NCBI GenBank assembly: GCA_900754175.1
Contig: CAAEBS010000017.1
Location: 1-14,272 of the forward strand
Length of the DNA stretch: 14,272 bases
DNA from: Clostridia bacterium
Lineage (GTDB): Bacteria > Bacillota > Clostridia > Oscillospirales > CAG-272
Direction: 5' to 3'
The notes under the pieces are model-generated. The model searched no databases, was not told the origin of the DNA, and saw only the letters and a list, made by a program, of their open reading frames with translations. Below are positions 12,417 to 14,272 of this stretch, in pieces; the stretch's first letter is position 1; each line of letters starts with the position of its first letter. Both the position numbers and the translations under genes were made by a program.

Positions 12417-12779
12417 TTAAAAAAGATTTTCTACCGAAAACTGCTCCAGCCGCTCGATCTCCTTTACGGCGTCCTGGACCAGCAGACGGTATTTGATCAG
12501 CTCTTCCTCGTCTTTTATGTCGTATGCCCAGCGCAGGGAGATCAGCATTTCACATAAATGATCCACCTCCCGGTAGCTTACCGACAGTCCGATATATTTC
12601 CGGTTCTTCTCCCAGAAGTTTTCAAGCTCGGTCAGCGTGTCCCCGCTTTCCTCGTCAAGCAGTACCCGCTCTGCCGCATTTTTCATATAATCCGCACAGT
12701 GGCGGATGTAAACGATATTTCCCGCAATGCCGGCAATGACCAGCAAAAACAGGACAAGCGATACCCAAAAGGATTTCAT
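12417..12779 (-). CDS. DUF4363 family protein, membrane-anchored
   Basis: This 120-residue protein has one N-terminal hydrophobic helix (about 4-24: VSLVLFLLVIAGIAGNIVYI) followed by a charged, helical domain outside the membrane: EESGDTLTELENFWEKNRKYIG (43-64) and DHLCEMLISLRWAYDIKDEEEL (73-94). The composition and length match the DUF4363 family of Clostridia, whose function is unknown. Its ATG overlaps the stop of the DUF421 gene (ATGA), so the two are translationally coupled and the products probably act together at the membrane. It has no ribosome binding site of its own outside the upstream coding sequence. The unit has no strong terminator apart from the hairpin in the yigZ promoter region. 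Confidence 0.82.
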   Translation of the reverse strand: MKSFWVSLVLFLLVIAGIAGNIVYIRHCADYMKNAAERVLLDEESGDTLTELENFWEKNRKYIGLSVSYREVDHLCEMLISLRWAYDIKDEEELIKYRLLVQDAVKEIERLEQFSVENLF

Positions 12780-13459
12780 TCCGCCTTCACCTCGTCTTTT
12801 TTCAGAATCTGCGTGTTACCCGCATCGTCGATCATCATCAGATAAATGTCCTCCGCACGCATTCCCTGCCGCTCCAGCTTCTGTATAAGCCCGGCACGGG
12901 TAAGCCCCAGATTTTCCAGCGAATGACGGTTTATGGTCCCCTTGTCCACCACGATGTGGTACAGCCCGGTTTCCTTTGCCTTGATTCCCATCTGGCTGAC
13001 CGTCGGCGTCCGGTATTTGATCTTCGGTATCACCGTGATCTTGCCGTTCTGCTCCAGTATGGCGTACAGAACCTCGCTGGGGTCGGTGATGTTCTGCTGG
13101 CGAAGCTCGCCGATCAGCTCGTCAGCAGAAAGCCGTGCCTGCAACATCGCCCGGGGACGGAGCTTGCCGTTCCGTATCAGGGTGGCGGGGCGTGCGGAGA
13201 GAAGATTTTTGAGCCCCGGAAAGCGGCACAGCAAAAGGGAAGAGGTGACCTCAAAGATCAAAAGCGTAAGAATGGGGATCACGGCGTGCAGAACCGGAAT
13301 GTTGCTGTCGGTGATTGGGAGAGAGGCGATCTCCGAGATCAGAAGCGTGGTCACAAGATCAGTAAGCTCCAACTGCCCGATCTGCCGTTTTCCCATCAGC
13401 CGCATCGTAATCATCAATAACAGATAAATCAGAACGGTCCGGAATAAAATAGTCGTCAT
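12776..13459 (-). CDS. DUF421 (YetF/YcaP family) membrane protein
   Basis: With the ATG at 13459 the protein has 227 residues. Two to three N-terminal helices (about 5-20, 31-50 and 55-77) include MRLMGKRQIGQLELTDLV (19-36), the family's strongest signature. A cytosolic alpha/beta domain follows, with PATLIRNGKLR (91-101), LRQQNITDPSEVLYAILEQNG (119-139) and ITVIPK (141-146), all typical of DUF421. The family is widespread in Firmicutes, often spore-associated, with no defined biochemical activity. AGGAGG five bases before the ATG is decisive for this start; the frame is open to 13765, but that extension is antisense to the rRNA promoters and leader and is not coding. It is coupled to DUF4363 by a 4-base overlap. 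The promoter must lie in 13460-13536; only weak boxes are visible. Confidence 0.9.
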   Translation of the reverse strand: MTTILFRTVLIYLLLMITMRLMGKRQIGQLELTDLVTTLLISEIASLPITDSNIPVLHAVIPILTLLIFEVTSSLLLCRFPGLKNLLSARPATLIRNGKLRPRAMLQARLSADELIGELRQQNITDPSEVLYAILEQNGKITVIPKIKYRTPTVSQMGIKAKETGLYHIVVDKGTINRHSLENLGLTRAGLIQKLERQGMRAEDIYLMMIDDAGNTQILKKDEVKAE

Positions 13460-13536
13460 AGCGTCCTCCTGCAGACTTGATATTCTCAGTATCCGCAAAA
13501 AAATAAAAAATATCCCAAAAACTTCAGAAAAGGTAC

Positions 13537-13565
13537 TTGACAAAGAAAGATAAAGGTGGTATAAT
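13537..13565 (+). promoter_or_regulatory. rRNA operon promoter P1
   Basis: TTGACA (13537-13542), 17 bp, TATAAT (13560-13565) with TGG before the -10 box: an exact consensus promoter reading into the rRNA leader. Confidence 0.9.
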
Positions 13566-13659
13566 AGACAAGCTTTCCCAAAGGGGAAGGCAAAGATTGT
13601 ACCGTATCCGTGAACCGAAGTCAAGCCTGAAAAAAGTTGAAAAACTTTTAAAAAAGGTA

Positions 13660-13688
13660 TTGACAAAGGAGAAAGAAAGTGGTATAAT
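13660..13688 (+). promoter_or_regulatory. rRNA operon promoter P2
   Basis: TTGACA (13660-13665), 17 bp, TATAAT (13683-13688), again with TGG before the -10 box. It lies exactly 123 bp after P1. The two promoters share GGTA before or near the -35, GTGGTATAATAGAC at the -10, and AGCT beyond it, so one probably arose by duplication of the other. Confidence 0.92.
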
Positions 13689-13885
13689 AGACGAGCTGTC
13701 GCAAAGAGCGGTAGCAGATGGTCATTGAAAATTGAACAACAAGAGACAAGTACAAAGCATTGCAAAGTGCGAAATACGAAATCTCGTCAAAGAGTTATAT
13801 ATACTCAACAAAGTAAGAGAAGCTAAGAGAAAAGCAACTCGGAAAAGATTATGGCTTGCCTGCAAGGGTAAGAGATAATAGAAAA
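13689..13885 (+). promoter_or_regulatory. rRNA operon leader with boxA-like antitermination element
   Basis: This AG-rich leader runs from P2 to the mature 16S 5' end. TGGTCATTGAAAA (13719-13731) resembles the boxA element used by Nus factors for rRNA antitermination, in the wording common in Firmicute leaders. A small GAGT/ACTC hairpin is at 13791-13805. Processing-stem sequences cannot be paired because the 3' end of the 16S gene is outside the window. Confidence 0.6.

Positions 13886-14272
<387 letters not shown>

Noticed and set aside
13460..13765. Long N-terminal extension of the DUF421 protein
   Set aside because: It is antisense to both rRNA promoters; AGGAGG directly before the ATG at 13459 marks the real start.

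Overview
The window looks like a chromosomal segment of an anaerobic Firmicute of class Clostridia, most likely Oscillospiraceae/Ruminococcaceae-like. The basis is the 5' part of the 16S rRNA gene at the right edge, the consensus sigma-A type promoters with 17-bp spacers, the strong AGGAGG-like ribosome binding sites, the DUF421/DUF4363 pair, and gene families typical of gut Clostridia. The family assignment comes from memory, not from a search.

Layout. Bases 1-396 hold no credible gene: a double hairpin/terminator, a stretch resembling a widely dispersed intergenic repeat, and a long perfect inverted repeat. A sugar-nucleotidyltransferase gene (minus) and a tRNA-Arg(CCU) gene (minus, with its own promoter and terminator) follow. 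Next are a VanZ-family membrane protein (plus) and a convergent winged-helix regulator with a possibly degenerate ROK-like body (minus). A pair of divergent strong promoters separates that regulator from a plus-strand run of housekeeping genes: tsaE, tsaB (t6A tRNA modification), rpiB, ispD, ispF (MEP isoprenoid pathway), a 364-bp hairpin-rich non-coding gap, then rpe and radC. A perfect 16-bp bidirectional terminator closes that run.

From about 8,050 to 13,460 everything is on the minus strand: a RluA-family pseudouridine synthase, a small 12-cysteine ORF with its own terminator, a three-gene operon (DUF1538 membrane protein plus two different PII-like proteins), yigZ, and the overlapping DUF421/DUF4363 pair. 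The right edge is the start of an rRNA operon on the plus strand, with two tandem consensus promoters, a leader with a boxA-like element, and the first ~387 bases of 16S rRNA.

The most interesting system is the DUF1538-PII-PII transcription unit (promoter 11617-11645, terminator 9182-9220). It joins a two-repeat membrane protein, plausibly an ion transporter, to two dissimilar PII-like proteins that lack the classical uridylylation loop. This suggests a transporter gated by small-ligand sensors whose ligand and cargo cannot be read from sequence. Second-tier leads are the Cys-rich small protein, the structured gap upstream of rpe, and the yigZ promoter whose -35 box lies inside a hairpin.
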